Positions 29,202 through 38,675 are shown, numbered from the stretch's first letter. The stretch: DNA of 64,000 nucleotides from UBA7067 sp051880615 (GCA_051880615.1 JBJEOH010000057.1:28898-92897), one strand, 5' to 3'. The notes: generated by a model not told the origin, from the sequence alone. Numbers and translations: made by a program.

Positions 29202-31328
29202 TTAATATAACATAGCTCCTGCAAAAAGGTATTTAGTGTTACTCCAATCGGAACAGTACTCGAATTTTTGCGTATGTAATCTGTAATCGTTCCAAGACAA
29301 GACTTTCGACATAGGAACAAGCTCTACGCAAATAGCCGGCTTTTTGAAATAATCTCTGAACCAATTGGAAAATGTTCCGCCATAATTTGCTTCATCATAA
29401 CCAGCGTCAAACAAGGGTAAACCGCTGGAATTTGACACCTTGGATGCAAAGCTATAATCATTAGGAATAACGCCTGTATGATTTGCGCGCCAATAGATAC
29501 CACCACTTAAAATATGTATATCAATACCCCATTCAAATTTGTTTGATTTACATAAATTCATTATTGCCTGAGTTTCCGGCTCGCTTCCCGGATTCGTACC
29601 TTTATTGCTTATACTGTTTTTTTCTCCGCTGCGAGAATCATACCAACCATATGGGAAATTCCTGTTAATATTTACATTACGAGCGTTGCCCTTATATTGC
29701 CCTCTAACCAAGTTTGGAAAGTTAAAGGTAGGGTTCTCTCCGCTGTTGCAAATATCAAGTCCATCAGGATTGCAACACGGTATAATATACAATGTATATT
29801 TATTCAATAAAGATTTTATATTGTAGCTTCCCAGCATACCGCTTGATGAATAATATGTTTTAGCATACTCTGCAATCGAACGCAAAGTAAAGTTTACTGC
29901 TAAATCCTCTCTTGAATGACAACCTGCATATATAAACCCTTTCTTGCTGCCAAATCCCATCTTTACAAGGGATATATCCTTTCCCTTAATCGATTTCCCC
30001 ACCGAAGAAACCTTGAGCAACTCAGGATACATTTTACTAAGGCAATTTATTTCATCTCGAACCATCTTAGAAGTATGATTTACATTGAAATTAATTACAG
30101 GTACATTCACAACACAATTTACTTTTTTCCCATTATAGGTTGTTGCAGTAATGGTCGCTGTTCCCGGATAATTTGCTGTTACGATACCTCCCGCAACTTT
30201 TACATCAGCTACCTTCGTATTGTTGCTTGAATAAACAATACTATGGGCCGCCTGACCACTCGGCAATGAACTGTTAAGGTCAAATGTACTACCAACAGTC
30301 ATTGTCAACTTAGTCTTATTAAGACTTACAGAGGTTGGAGCATTTTTAACAGTAATATTACAAGAGACCTTTTTTCCGTTATATGCAGTTGCGGTAACAA
30401 TGGCATTTCCAACATTATTAGCTGTTACAATACCCCCCGCAGCTTTTACACTTACTATTGAAGTATTACTGCTGGAATATAAGATGCTGTACGCTCCCTC
30501 ACCGGTGCCAAGTGAGCTATCAAGATCGTATTTCTCGCCTACCCCAAGAGTCAATGAAGTTTTATTAAGGCTCATTGTTGTAGGAGCTTTCTTCACCGCA
30601 ATCGAGCAGAAGGCTGTTGCTCCGTTGCGAGTGGTAATTGTGATTACAGCACCACCAACCTTTAATCCTGTGACCTCACCGGTAGACGCATCTACTTTTA
30701 CAACATCAGGGTTATTGCTTGTAAATACTGCATTCGAAATGTCAGACCCTGTAGGCGAGCTTTTTTCCAAAGTGTACTTTTCGCCAACACCTATCGTCAA
30801 AGAAGTCTTGTTAAGCTCAACAGTATCAGGATCAGTCGGATCTTTCGGCACTGTTATTGGTTCAGTCGGTGTTGTTTCAGGGGCAGTCGGCTGGGTCTGC
30901 GGCTGGGTCGGTGTTGTTTCAGGGTCGGTCGGAATTGCAGGAGTAAAATATTTACCTACTTGGCTCTCTTGACCTAACATACCCAACACATACTTCTGAA
31001 TCATTATACTGTCCAGCAGATTTACTGTTTCATTTTTGTCAACATCGCCGCACTGCTTCTGAATTTCCGTGAGATCAATCATAGAAAGTGATAATTTCTG
31101 TATTGCTATGGCGTCCAGAAGATTTACATTTCCATCAGAAGTTACATCACCCAAAATATATTTGCCGCCAGAGTCAGCTTCTGTCTGAGTTTTAACCTCT
31201 GTTTGTATCTGCACTTCAATCTCATTTTCTTCTGCTCCGTCTAAGGCCGTGACTATTGCCATTGACGATGCTGCCATAAATGCGGCAAGTATACAGCATA
31301 ACAATGTTTTCATAGTTTTATTAGACAT
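29202..31328 (-). CDS. Dockerin/Ig-like protein with M14 zinc carboxypeptidase domain
   Basis: This 708-aa protein is the first gene of the six-gene operon. It has a signal peptide (about 1-28), an N-terminal dockerin (about 52-125), a Thr/Pro linker and three Big_2 Ig-like domains (about 170-415). An M14 metallocarboxypeptidase domain follows (about 418-708). The zinc ligands are visible as HSRE (the HxxE pair) and the His of IDIHIL. The substrate-binding INRNFP motif and the catalytic Glu in ICVELVP are present. It would trim peptides, perhaps wall stem peptides, outside the cell. The start at 31328 lies 13 bases after GGAG, rather far. An ATG nearer that site (overlapping ATAAATG) opens only a four-codon frame. 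Confidence 0.9.
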   Translation of the reverse strand: MSNKTMKTLLCCILAAFMAASSMAIVTALDGAEENEIEVQIQTEVKTQTEADSGGKYILGDVTSDGNVNLLDAIAIQKLSLSMIDLTEIQKQCGDVDKNETVNLLDSIMIQKYVLGMLGQESQVGKYFTPAIPTDPETTPTQPQTQPTAPETTPTEPITVPKDPTDPDTVELNKTSLTIGVGEKYTLEKSSPTGSDISNAVFTSNNPDVVKVDASTGEVTGLKVGGAVITITTRNGATAFCSIAVKKAPTTMSLNKTSLTLGVGEKYDLDSSLGTGEGAYSILYSSSNTSIVSVKAAGGIVTANNVGNAIVTATAYNGKKVSCNITVKNAPTSVSLNKTKLTMTVGSTFDLNSSLPSGQAAHSIVYSSNNTKVADVKVAGGIVTANYPGTATITATTYNGKKVNCVVNVPVINFNVNHTSKMVRDEINCLSKMYPELLKVSSVGKSIKGKDISLVKMGFGSKKGFIYAGCHSREDLAVNFTLRSIAEYAKTYYSSSGMLGSYNIKSLLNKYTLYIIPCCNPDGLDICNSGENPTFNFPNLVRGQYKGNARNVNINRNFPYGWYDSRSGEKNSISNKGTNPGSEPETQAIMNLCKSNKFEWGIDIHILSGGIYWRANHTGVIPNDYSFASKVSNSSGLPLFDAGYDEANYGGTFSNWFRDYFKKPAICVELVPMSKVLSWNDYRLHTQKFEYCSDWSNTKYLFAGAMLY

Positions 31329-31671
31329 TTTTCATTTATGTCTCCTTTTTCATTTATGTATTCGTATTATAAGTCAACTACACCTACCGATACGACTTCA
31401 GAAATTTTAAGTTCGTTGCGATTACTAAAAGCCGATAATCCATCAAGCCATCATTTTAATAATACGAATCTATATACAGTTAACTTTATATAGATTAATA
31501 TCAGAGTACACTTTTGTAACATTATCCGCATTAACATTTATCGGTATTTTTCTTTCACATTTTTGAAAGCCTAACAAATTTCATAGTCTCTACCAATTTA
31601 TATCATTGTAAAAAATTGATCATTTTCATATTTTATGTAAATTATATTCGTATTCTCGTTTATTGTCAATC
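31329..31671. other. AT-rich intergenic region upstream of the six-gene operon
   Basis: I see no gene here. The stretch must contain the promoter of the minus-strand operon starting at 31328. It is very AT-rich, with several TATAAT-like strings on both strands, so I do not pick one. Confidence 0.5.
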
Positions 31672-31717
31672 TTTTTAGCAATAAATAAACGATAACTCGT
31701 TTATTTATTGCTAAAAA
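31672..31717. repeat. Long perfect inverted repeat (21-bp arms, 4-base loop)
   Basis: TTTTTAGCAATAAATAAACGA at 31672-31692 is exactly complementary to 31697-31717 around the loop TAAC. It lies 55 bases past the end of the small minus-strand regulator. It may act as a terminator for either side or as an operator. A partial echo (ATTCTCGTTTATTGTC) lies just left of it. Confidence 0.8.
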
Positions 31718-31772
31718 AACAGATACTTATTATTGTATCTTACTCAAGAATTTCATTAAGTTGTTTTCTATA

Positions 31773-31994
31773 TTATTGACTTAATTTATTAAACACAGTT
31801 TTAAATGGAATTCCGGGAAAGAGTTCATTGTTAATAGTCATAGCTTCATTAATATCAAACGGTATCTCACCTTTAAGCTTTAATTCACAAATTAAAGGCG
31901 GTACATCAATCAGGCTTGATATTTTTTCTTTTGTCAATTTTCCATTTTCTATTTTTTCGGCAAGAAACGGATATACATAATGATGATCACTCAC
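31773..31994 (-). CDS. Small Cro/CI-like regulator, GTG start
   Basis: The 73-aa protein starts at a GTG seven bases after a strong AGGAGGAGA site. The segment LTKEKISSLIDVPPLICELKLKGEIPFDINEAMTI has the spacing of a Cro/CI-type helix-turn-helix found in short phage-like regulators. The divergent gene 146 bases away also encodes a helix-turn-helix protein, an arrangement typical of a control switch in mobile DNA. The targets are unknown. Confidence 0.6.
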   Translation of the reverse strand: MSDHHYVYPFLAEKIENGKLTKEKISSLIDVPPLICELKLKGEIPFDINEAMTINNELFPGIPFKTVFNKLSQ

Positions 31995-32140
31995 CTATAT
32001 CTCCTCCTATCTGTTTTATTCTAATAAATTTTACACTAACTTTTATTATTCGTCAATATTGTTATTAATTTGAAGATATTAAACTGTAATTCATTGATTA
32101 TTCTGAAAAAAATGATATAATAATAAAAAAGGAGAGAGCA

Positions 32141-32506
32141 ATGAAAAGTAAAGATTATGCTAAAATATCATCTGACAACATTCGTTTGTTAATTATTCAG
32201 CATGAAATATCGATAAGACAGTTAGCTGAAATAATAGGTGTCGCTCCAACTACACTGAATGACTCGTTAAAAAGCAAAAAAGGAGTTGCCATTGACTCGC
32301 TTATTCGGATTGCTGACTATTTTAACTTAACGGTAAACGATTTATGTGATTCTGATTTTTTCCGGAATAACCCTGCAAGCAGCTCAAAATCAAACTATTT
32401 CTTTATACAGAAATTTAATTCCCTTGATGATTACGGTAAAGAACTTGTATCATTAGTAATCGACAAGGAACTTGAACGCGTAACAGAACAAAACAGCAAT
32501 TTCTAA
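32141..32506 (+). CDS. XRE-family helix-turn-helix regulator
   Basis: The 121-aa protein starts at an ATG behind AAGGAGAGAG. Residues about 15-70 form an XRE/Cro HTH (SIRQLAEIIGVAPTTLNDSLK, then RIADYFNLTVNDL). The C-terminal 50 residues are charged and probably helical (LDDYGKELVSLVIDKELERV), as in many small element regulators. It is transcribed away from the small regulator at 31773-31994. A DNA-binding repressor role is inferred. Confidence 0.85.
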   Translation: MKSKDYAKISSDNIRLLIIQHEISIRQLAEIIGVAPTTLNDSLKSKKGVAIDSLIRIADYFNLTVNDLCDSDFFRNNPASSSKSNYFFIQKFNSLDDYGKELVSLVIDKELERVTEQNSNF

Positions 32507-32569
32507 AGCTTGCAGTCACCTTTTTAAAGCACATAAATCCCACTTTTGTCTAACATTCACCATAATTAC

Positions 32570-32734
32570 AGAAAGTCAAGCAAGCCGCATAAGGTCATTC
32601 AAAATCAAGTGCCTTACCGACGCTTCATTCCCGAAAATCATTATCCGTGATGGCATCTTAAAATGCGGTATGATGATAATGAAATTCTCAATATCGGAAT
32701 AACAGATTTTCTTCTTGACGATTCTATCGTCTAA
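32570..32734 (+). pseudogene. Relic of a small gene ending DFLLDDSIV, one in-frame stop
   Basis: One frame reads VPYRRFIPENHYP, a TGA at 32648, then WHLKMRYDDNEILNIG and ITDFLLDDSIV to a TAA at 32732. The ending resembles that of the minus-strand relic at 33088-33300 (YNDDGILVMS...FDFLLNKTV). I do not recognise the family. There is no clear start. Confidence 0.35.
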
Positions 32735-32823
32735 TCTTCAGTCGGGTAACAGACTATTCATTAGTTGAACAGCCTGCCTCTCATTCATCAGGCATATTTA
32801 AATCTTAAAGTTTGGCAAATCTA

Positions 32824-32990
32824 TAAAAGGTCGGGCATCTGTCACACAGAATTACCCGACCTTAACTTATTGGTTTGTTTTCAATTATCATTGGTTAACA
32901 AATTCCTTTATTCGCTTGATTTGCTTCTTTATTATGTTTTTATCTTATCAAACCGACTATGATAAGACACGGACAAAATCAAGGGAAATT
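32824..32990. repeat. Non-coding cassette, copy 2, with hairpin
   Basis: This is the diverged counterpart of 6946-7205: the same hairpin (GGTCGGGCA/TTACCCGACC, one arm changed), CTTAACTTATTGGTTTG, and the ACGGACAAAATCAAGGG tail, with a deletion between. It lies in a 1.1-kb gene-free stretch between the XRE gene and the 1671-aa gene. Confidence 0.6.
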
Positions 32991-33050
32991 TAAAAATCTC
33001 TTTTGTAATTTTCAAATTTCTCTTTCGCATTTTAAAACAAATTCAAATCT

Positions 33051-33074
33051 CTTTCAGCGGAAATAAACAACAAA
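33051..33074. repeat. Internal single copy of the end-associated AATAAACAAC motif
   Basis: TTTCAGCGGAAATAAACAAC followed by AAAATTCTGCCC matches the left-end repeat at 1562-1602, but with one AATAAACAAC unit instead of two. The similarity runs on to about 33110 (GCAG-TG-GGAAG). It may mark a former element end inside the island. Confidence 0.5.
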
Positions 33075-33087
33075 ATTCTGCCCTTTT

Positions 33088-33300
33088 TCAGGCAGTTGAG
33101 GAAGCCGTTAAAGGACAGTTTTCTCCTGTCAAAGCATAGCGTATCGCAAACGCTGATAGATTAGTTTTCCAGACTGTTTTATTCAGAAGGAAGTCAAAGA
33201 TACTCATTACAAGAATACCGTCATCATTGTAATACGGAGTCGGGGCATCCTTTGTAATAAACATTTTTGCGGATTTACGCAATTTTGTCATATAGGAATG
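33088..33300 (-). pseudogene. Relic of a small gene with NDDGIL...DFLLNKT ending
   Basis: On the minus strand a frame contains KMFITKDAP, YYNDDGILVMSIFDFLLNKT and VWKTNLSAFAIRYAL. Its middle resembles the end of the + strand relic at 32570-32734. The frame is open for 102 codons (to 33396), but the first part looks like non-coding translation and no ribosome site is evident. Function unknown. Confidence 0.35.
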
Positions 33301-33552
33301 TGCCGGTCTGCGCAAATTGCGGCGGCAGATTTGCAAAGCTAAAGTTCTGCTACTACCGCAATGTTTTGATGCTGGTTTCCATATGGAAACCTCCATCTAT
33401 TTTTGTTGCAGACAACCGAATACAATCGTCTGCAACTTTTATCATACAACTTCCCGAATGAGTCTATATATCATACAAGGCAGGGGCAGTTTGACGGGTA
33501 CAGTTTATTTATCAAGCGGGATGCGGTGTGGTTACACTGTCCCCTGTTCAGT

Positions 33553-33588
33553 CAGATAAAAAGCCGCTCCCGATAAGCGAGAGCGGCT
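33553..33588 (-). terminator. Rho-independent terminator after the 1671-aa gene
   Basis: On the minus strand AGCCGCTC (33588-33581) pairs with GAGCGGCT (33569-33562), followed by TTTTTATC. It lies 70 bases past the stop of the leucine-rich/dockerin gene. Confidence 0.8.
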
Positions 33589-33659
33589 GAGCCTAAAGCT
33601 ATTATGCATTTTAGAAATGACGGATAAACCGTTTGTAAGCTAAACGCCGTTTCCCGTTT

Positions 33660-36600
33660 TTACAGCTCTGTGATAATATTTACAACATACTTCTGAAGTC
33701 TGATTGCGTCAAGAACTGAAACTTCTCCGCTGCCGTCTGTATCTGCTGCAGCAAGAGCGTCACCCTCAAGTGTAATTATGTTTACAATATGCTTTTGAAT
33801 CATAATTGCATCAAGGATTGAAATGTCGCCGTCACCGTTTACATCGCCGAGAGCAGGGGATGGAGCCGAGAGGGCGATAAACTCAAAGCCATTGTCGATT
33901 GCATATTGTTCAGCGGCGGAACCTTTGTAGCCGTAGATTTTCAAGTCTGTGCAAGCAGAAAATGTATCATAACCAATACTTGTAACGCTGTCCGGGATCA
34001 TTACACTCGTCAAGCCTGTGCAGTCGGAAAATGCAGATCTACCAATACTTGTAACACTGTCCGGTATTGTCATATCTCCCGTTATTCCGGAACAATTGTA
34101 AAATGAATATGCGCCAATATCTATAATCTCAGAGTTCAGAGTGACAGAGTCCAAATCAGTCAAATTACTAAATGCTCCAATAGGAATCTGTGTTGCATCG
34201 GTTACTTTAATGCTTCTTAACGCGGTGGGAACAGCATATCCATAGCCGGAAAGAGAAGTATCATTCAAGATAGAGTACTGTATATAATAATCAATATCAG
34301 CGCTGGATGTTCTACCAAAGATATATCCAAACGCACCATCATAGGTTCCGCTTACATCACGATTAGCTCCAACAAATGGGATTGAAACCTCAGTTAAGGA
34401 ATTACACCCATTCAATGCATACTCCGAAATTTCAGTAACGCTGTCAGGAATCGTAATAGCTGTCAAACCGGTACAGTTGCAGAAAGCATATCCGCCAACA
34501 TCTGCAACGCCATCATTAATAGAAATATTGGTAATGTTCGAGCAATTGTAAAAAGCCCCGAATGATATTTGCCGTGCATCGGTCACTGTTACGATTCTCA
34601 ATGTACTCGGAATATTATATCTGTATCCGGACAAAGTATTATCTGAAATTGCATAAAACTGAACAACTCCGCCAGTTGCAACTCTGCCAAAAATCGCGCC
34701 GAAAACAGCATTCATTGTATTTTCTTCTTCTCTATCGGTTCCGATAAATGGTATTTCAATTTCAACCAATGCATTACATCCACTCAAAGCTCCCTCTTCT
34801 ATTTTTATAATAGATTTCGGCAAAGTAAGTTTTTTGAGCTGTTCCATATCATTGAGAACATTTGCTCCCAGATATGTAATCCCTTCAGATATTTCAACAG
34901 TGTTAATTGCTTGCTGATATTGTGCCCAAGGCAAATTTTCTGTTCCGGAAGTTGATAACTCTCCTGCTCCACCTATTTTTAAAACCAACGACTCAGTCAA
35001 TTCCCATACAACTCCGTCACCTACTTCTCCGGAATCTAATATTCTTTCAGGAACTACCTCAATAGCGGCTCGTTTAGATGTTCTTGTTTCAAAGAAATCG
35101 GTTATTTCCGCGTAGTAATATTTGATACCAACATTATTTGTTTTTGGCACATAGCTATTTTCACCAGCACCGTTTATTGCTTCGCCATCGGAAACTTCAT
35201 CATCAGCAACATACCATTGAATCGTAATCTCTTCATCATTTTTTTCATACCACTCAACCTCTAAAGCCTCTGCCAGCTCATCAAGAGCATATGTTGCTCC
35301 TTGCGGATGCTTTGTGATGAAAAGAGTATGCTCGTCGGAGATAACCGTCACCTCCACTGAATCTGACGCACCGCCATAAATTGATTGAGCACTAATAATT
35401 GCTGTACCCTCGTTTAAAGCTGTCAATTTTCCATTTTCGGAAACCATAATCACATTGGGATCTGATGAGGACCAAGCAACAGATTTAACAGTCGCATTTG
35501 CAGGAAAGATTTCTGTATCAAAAGCTACCACATCATCAACCGAAAGAATAGTTGTCGGATCAATAATCTCTATACTCTGAACAGGAATATTAGTGTCCTC
35601 AGTCACGACTTCAAATTCATCAATATGTGTGTCATCGGTTCCACGCAAATTGTATGTTTCCGAATCAGTTTCAATTTCACTGTTGACTGTTCCGGAAAAC
35701 GAGTTCCCTGCACTTATTGCAATTTCTGAATAAATAGTGGTCTGAACATTTTCTTTTTTGAAATTATATTCAGAAACACTATAACTCATTGTGCCATCAT
35801 CTGTTGCATCAATTTGTATACTATAATTCTGATCTGTCGGAACAGTAATCATCTTAACAGCATCAGCAGTATAAGCCAGAAGATGCTCTGCACAATATGT
35901 AACAACATTGTTTTCAACAGAAACAACCAATGTACCGCTTTCATCATATATGAATACATCTGTCGGACAAGCGATAGTGATAACTTTTCCGCCGAGAGAA
36001 TAAGAAGTACCATGACAATATGTGTTATATAGGAACAACTTATTAATCTGAACTTCCTCTATGGCTGAATTCATAAATGTATTAGATTGGTTTCTAATTG
36101 CTTGCAACCATGAAGTTTGATATGTATCCATATAAGTAATAACCGTATTCATAGAGCATATTTCAGTTTCTTTAAAAAACTTAAATGCAGCATCAAATAG
36201 GCATGCATTATCAAATGTCTGTGTCGTCTTGAATCGAGATTCAATAGATAGCAGTGTGTAATACATAGTATCCTCAAAATATGCATTTGCTTTAAGCATT
36301 TCACGGCACTCCTGAAGTTCGCCGTTTTTTGTTACATACTCACAGACCTTCCAAGTTTTGTCGGCAACCCAACCAATTTTATTGAGCTTATTAAATGCAG
36401 CTTCTGAAAAAGTATCCTTTATCCAGTCGGTAATTGTTGAATTGATAGCTTTTTTTATGGTTCCTTCAAAATTACTAATTTCAGAGTCTGCTAAATAATT
36501 TGCGAAAACTCTTGCTGCCAAGTGTTCTGAATCATTATATTGAGTATAACTTTTAATTGCAAGATAAAGCTGTGATTTATACTTAATCTCTGTAGCGTTG

Positions 36601-38675
36601 GATGCAGGAAGATTGTTGCACATCTCTTCCAGAATAGTTTTAAATTCTTCGTCAGCTTGTACATATGCGGCAATATGTCCTGAGTATGTTATCAGTCCGT
36701 TAAACCAATCAATTGTATTATCGAGATGCTTTTTTTCTTCCAGAATAGTGTCCAAAGTCTCCGTAGCAATTCCAAGCACATTTTCCAGTGTTTCGCCGCT
36801 TGTTCTGGTTTCATATACTATTTCTTTAATATGCTCTTCAAATCCCGAATTTATCCATTCCTCTGATGTACGGTCTTGATAATGGAATAACCAAAACAAA
36901 TCTTCATCAGACAATTCACCCCATGCATCTTTCCAGTTGTTTTCAATAAAGCTTTTTACACTTTTGTATTTCTTATCCAATTCATATGGAACTTTAACCT
37001 TATAAAGTTGAGCAACTGTCTCTTCAACAGTTTGGTCCGAAATATAATCTGCAAGCATTACTTTGAAGGGATTTCCTTCTTCAAATAGCTCTCCAAAATG
37101 CAGAGTTGCCAAATCAACTAATTTATCTGCTCCTGTATAAAGCGCTCCGCCTAAATTGGACTTGAAATTATTCTCTTCACTCCAGTAAATCTGAGCCCAT
37201 CTGTAATTATTGAGTATATTTTCATATGCCCCATTTTCTATGAAATCAATATGCTGCTCTACATATTCATGATCATATTCTTCACCGAATATATCTACCT
37301 GCTTCAACTGTGGGAAGTTTATTCCGGGCACCATCTCCCATATTCTTGTAAAGTCCCACCCTAAAACGCTGACATATACATCGGCGGTTTGCATTGAATC
37401 AAGACTGTTAATAATGTTTGCATCATTTGTTGAGCCGGATGTTACAGAACTAATTGTAATATTATTAGACTTTATTGCTGAGTTTGAAATACGGTATTGG
37501 TATTTTGTGCCCGAAGCCGTTGCAGAAACAGTTGACTGAAGAATTGCAGAATTTGAAATGGTTGAATCTGCTGTACTGTTGCCACAGATACCACCGGCAT
37601 ATGCCTTTGTGCTATTAATACCATAGGGATCATTTGCCTGCGCTACAACCGTTCCGCTGTTATAGACTTTATCGATTGTTCCCTGAAAAGCTGCTGCTAT
37701 GCCGCCCGCATATGCAGAGTCACTAAAAAGATTACCGGATAAACTCTGCACACTTCCCTCATTGAATGAGTTTGAAATCCCGGTTGAGGATGCAGAACTA
37801 TCTGCCACTAAGCCTCCGGCAAACGAATCACCATAATCAAGTGTCCGTGAAGAAACAGCTCCGCTGTTATATGATCTATCAATAATACATTCCGATTCAG
37901 CACGACTCAATAGTCCTCCGGCATATGCATTTTCGGCCATAACTACATTTCCGTTATATGAATCTACTGACGCTGTATTATAACAGTAAGATAAGATTGC
38001 GGTATTAGCATACCCGACAAGTCCTCCGGCAACAGAAGGGGAATATCCCTCGCCGGATGCTTTTGCAGAAATACTGCCTGACACATTGCAGTTATATATT
38101 ACCGCATTGTTATTGATGTATCCGGCTATTGCTCCTGCAAAAATCGTTCCAGCCGAATCTATAATGCTATTATCATAGCGATATCCTGATGTTGTAGAGA
38201 TAGAGATATTTACATCCTTCAATGCAATATTTTTAATCTGTGCTCCATCACAAACACCAAATAAGCCCACTGAATAATACGGAGCAAGTAAAGTCCCGGA
38301 ACCAAATGAAACTGAAACTGTCAATCCGGAAATAGTATGTCCCTGTCCGTCAAACTTCCCGTGAAATGCATTTGACAATGTTTTTCCAATCGGCGTCCAG
38401 TTGCCATAACCAGACATATCTATGTCATTCATCAACACATATGAACCGTACATATTATTAGCCATTGCAGCTAAATCAGCGGCTGTGGTAATTTTGATTG
38501 CGCTGGCATCCGGATCATCAACCGGGGCAATAAAACCATCCACGTTTTCCGCCGCAGTATTATAACCGGAAACTGAAACTCCGCTGGAAGATGTTTCTGC
38601 TGCCAAAACAGATGTCGGCACCAATGGCACTAAAAAACACAGTGATATCAGCAAACATAAAATTTTCTTTCTCAT
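33660..38675 (-). CDS. Giant GLUG/Ig-like/leucine-rich surface protein with C-terminal dockerin
   Basis: This 1671-aa protein has a signal peptide (about 1-26, ending SVLAAE). Residues about 60-420 carry GLUG-type repeats (AGGLVGYANTAILSYCYN, AGGLLSRAESECIIDRSYN), a beta-solenoid found in surface adhesins. Residues about 480-950 are mostly helical and unrecognised. An Ig-like Big_2 domain lies at about 1080-1170 (SSDPNVIMVSENGKLTALNEG). BspA-type LRR_5 repeats cover about 1270-1600, and a dockerin closes the chain (about 1605-1671; GDVNGDGDISILDAI and ADTDGSGEVSVLDAI). It should be exported and held by a cohesin. Substrate or host binding is the likely role. It has its own terminator. Confidence 0.92.
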   Translation of the reverse strand: MRKKILCLLISLCFLVPLVPTSVLAAETSSSGVSVSGYNTAAENVDGFIAPVDDPDASAIKITTAADLAAMANNMYGSYVLMNDIDMSGYGNWTPIGKTLSNAFHGKFDGQGHTISGLTVSVSFGSGTLLAPYYSVGLFGVCDGAQIKNIALKDVNISISTTSGYRYDNSIIDSAGTIFAGAIAGYINNNAVIYNCNVSGSISAKASGEGYSPSVAGGLVGYANTAILSYCYNTASVDSYNGNVVMAENAYAGGLLSRAESECIIDRSYNSGAVSSRTLDYGDSFAGGLVADSSASSTGISNSFNEGSVQSLSGNLFSDSAYAGGIAAAFQGTIDKVYNSGTVVAQANDPYGINSTKAYAGGICGNSTADSTISNSAILQSTVSATASGTKYQYRISNSAIKSNNITISSVTSGSTNDANIINSLDSMQTADVYVSVLGWDFTRIWEMVPGINFPQLKQVDIFGEEYDHEYVEQHIDFIENGAYENILNNYRWAQIYWSEENNFKSNLGGALYTGADKLVDLATLHFGELFEEGNPFKVMLADYISDQTVEETVAQLYKVKVPYELDKKYKSVKSFIENNWKDAWGELSDEDLFWLFHYQDRTSEEWINSGFEEHIKEIVYETRTSGETLENVLGIATETLDTILEEKKHLDNTIDWFNGLITYSGHIAAYVQADEEFKTILEEMCNNLPASNATEIKYKSQLYLAIKSYTQYNDSEHLAARVFANYLADSEISNFEGTIKKAINSTITDWIKDTFSEAAFNKLNKIGWVADKTWKVCEYVTKNGELQECREMLKANAYFEDTMYYTLLSIESRFKTTQTFDNACLFDAAFKFFKETEICSMNTVITYMDTYQTSWLQAIRNQSNTFMNSAIEEVQINKLFLYNTYCHGTSYSLGGKVITIACPTDVFIYDESGTLVVSVENNVVTYCAEHLLAYTADAVKMITVPTDQNYSIQIDATDDGTMSYSVSEYNFKKENVQTTIYSEIAISAGNSFSGTVNSEIETDSETYNLRGTDDTHIDEFEVVTEDTNIPVQSIEIIDPTTILSVDDVVAFDTEIFPANATVKSVAWSSSDPNVIMVSENGKLTALNEGTAIISAQSIYGGASDSVEVTVISDEHTLFITKHPQGATYALDELAEALEVEWYEKNDEEITIQWYVADDEVSDGEAINGAGENSYVPKTNNVGIKYYYAEITDFFETRTSKRAAIEVVPERILDSGEVGDGVVWELTESLVLKIGGAGELSTSGTENLPWAQYQQAINTVEISEGITYLGANVLNDMEQLKKLTLPKSIIKIEEGALSGCNALVEIEIPFIGTDREEENTMNAVFGAIFGRVATGGVVQFYAISDNTLSGYRYNIPSTLRIVTVTDARQISFGAFYNCSNITNISINDGVADVGGYAFCNCTGLTAITIPDSVTEISEYALNGCNSLTEVSIPFVGANRDVSGTYDGAFGYIFGRTSSADIDYYIQYSILNDTSLSGYGYAVPTALRSIKVTDATQIPIGAFSNLTDLDSVTLNSEIIDIGAYSFYNCSGITGDMTIPDSVTSIGRSAFSDCTGLTSVMIPDSVTSIGYDTFSACTDLKIYGYKGSAAEQYAIDNGFEFIALSAPSPALGDVNGDGDISILDAIMIQKHIVNIITLEGDALAAADTDGSGEVSVLDAIRLQKYVVNIITEL

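Noticed and set aside
21457..31328. Scaffoldin or cohesin partner gene for the dockerin proteins
   Set aside because: I looked for cohesin-like domains. The Ig-like domains here are Big_2 type, and no cohesin is seen in the window.
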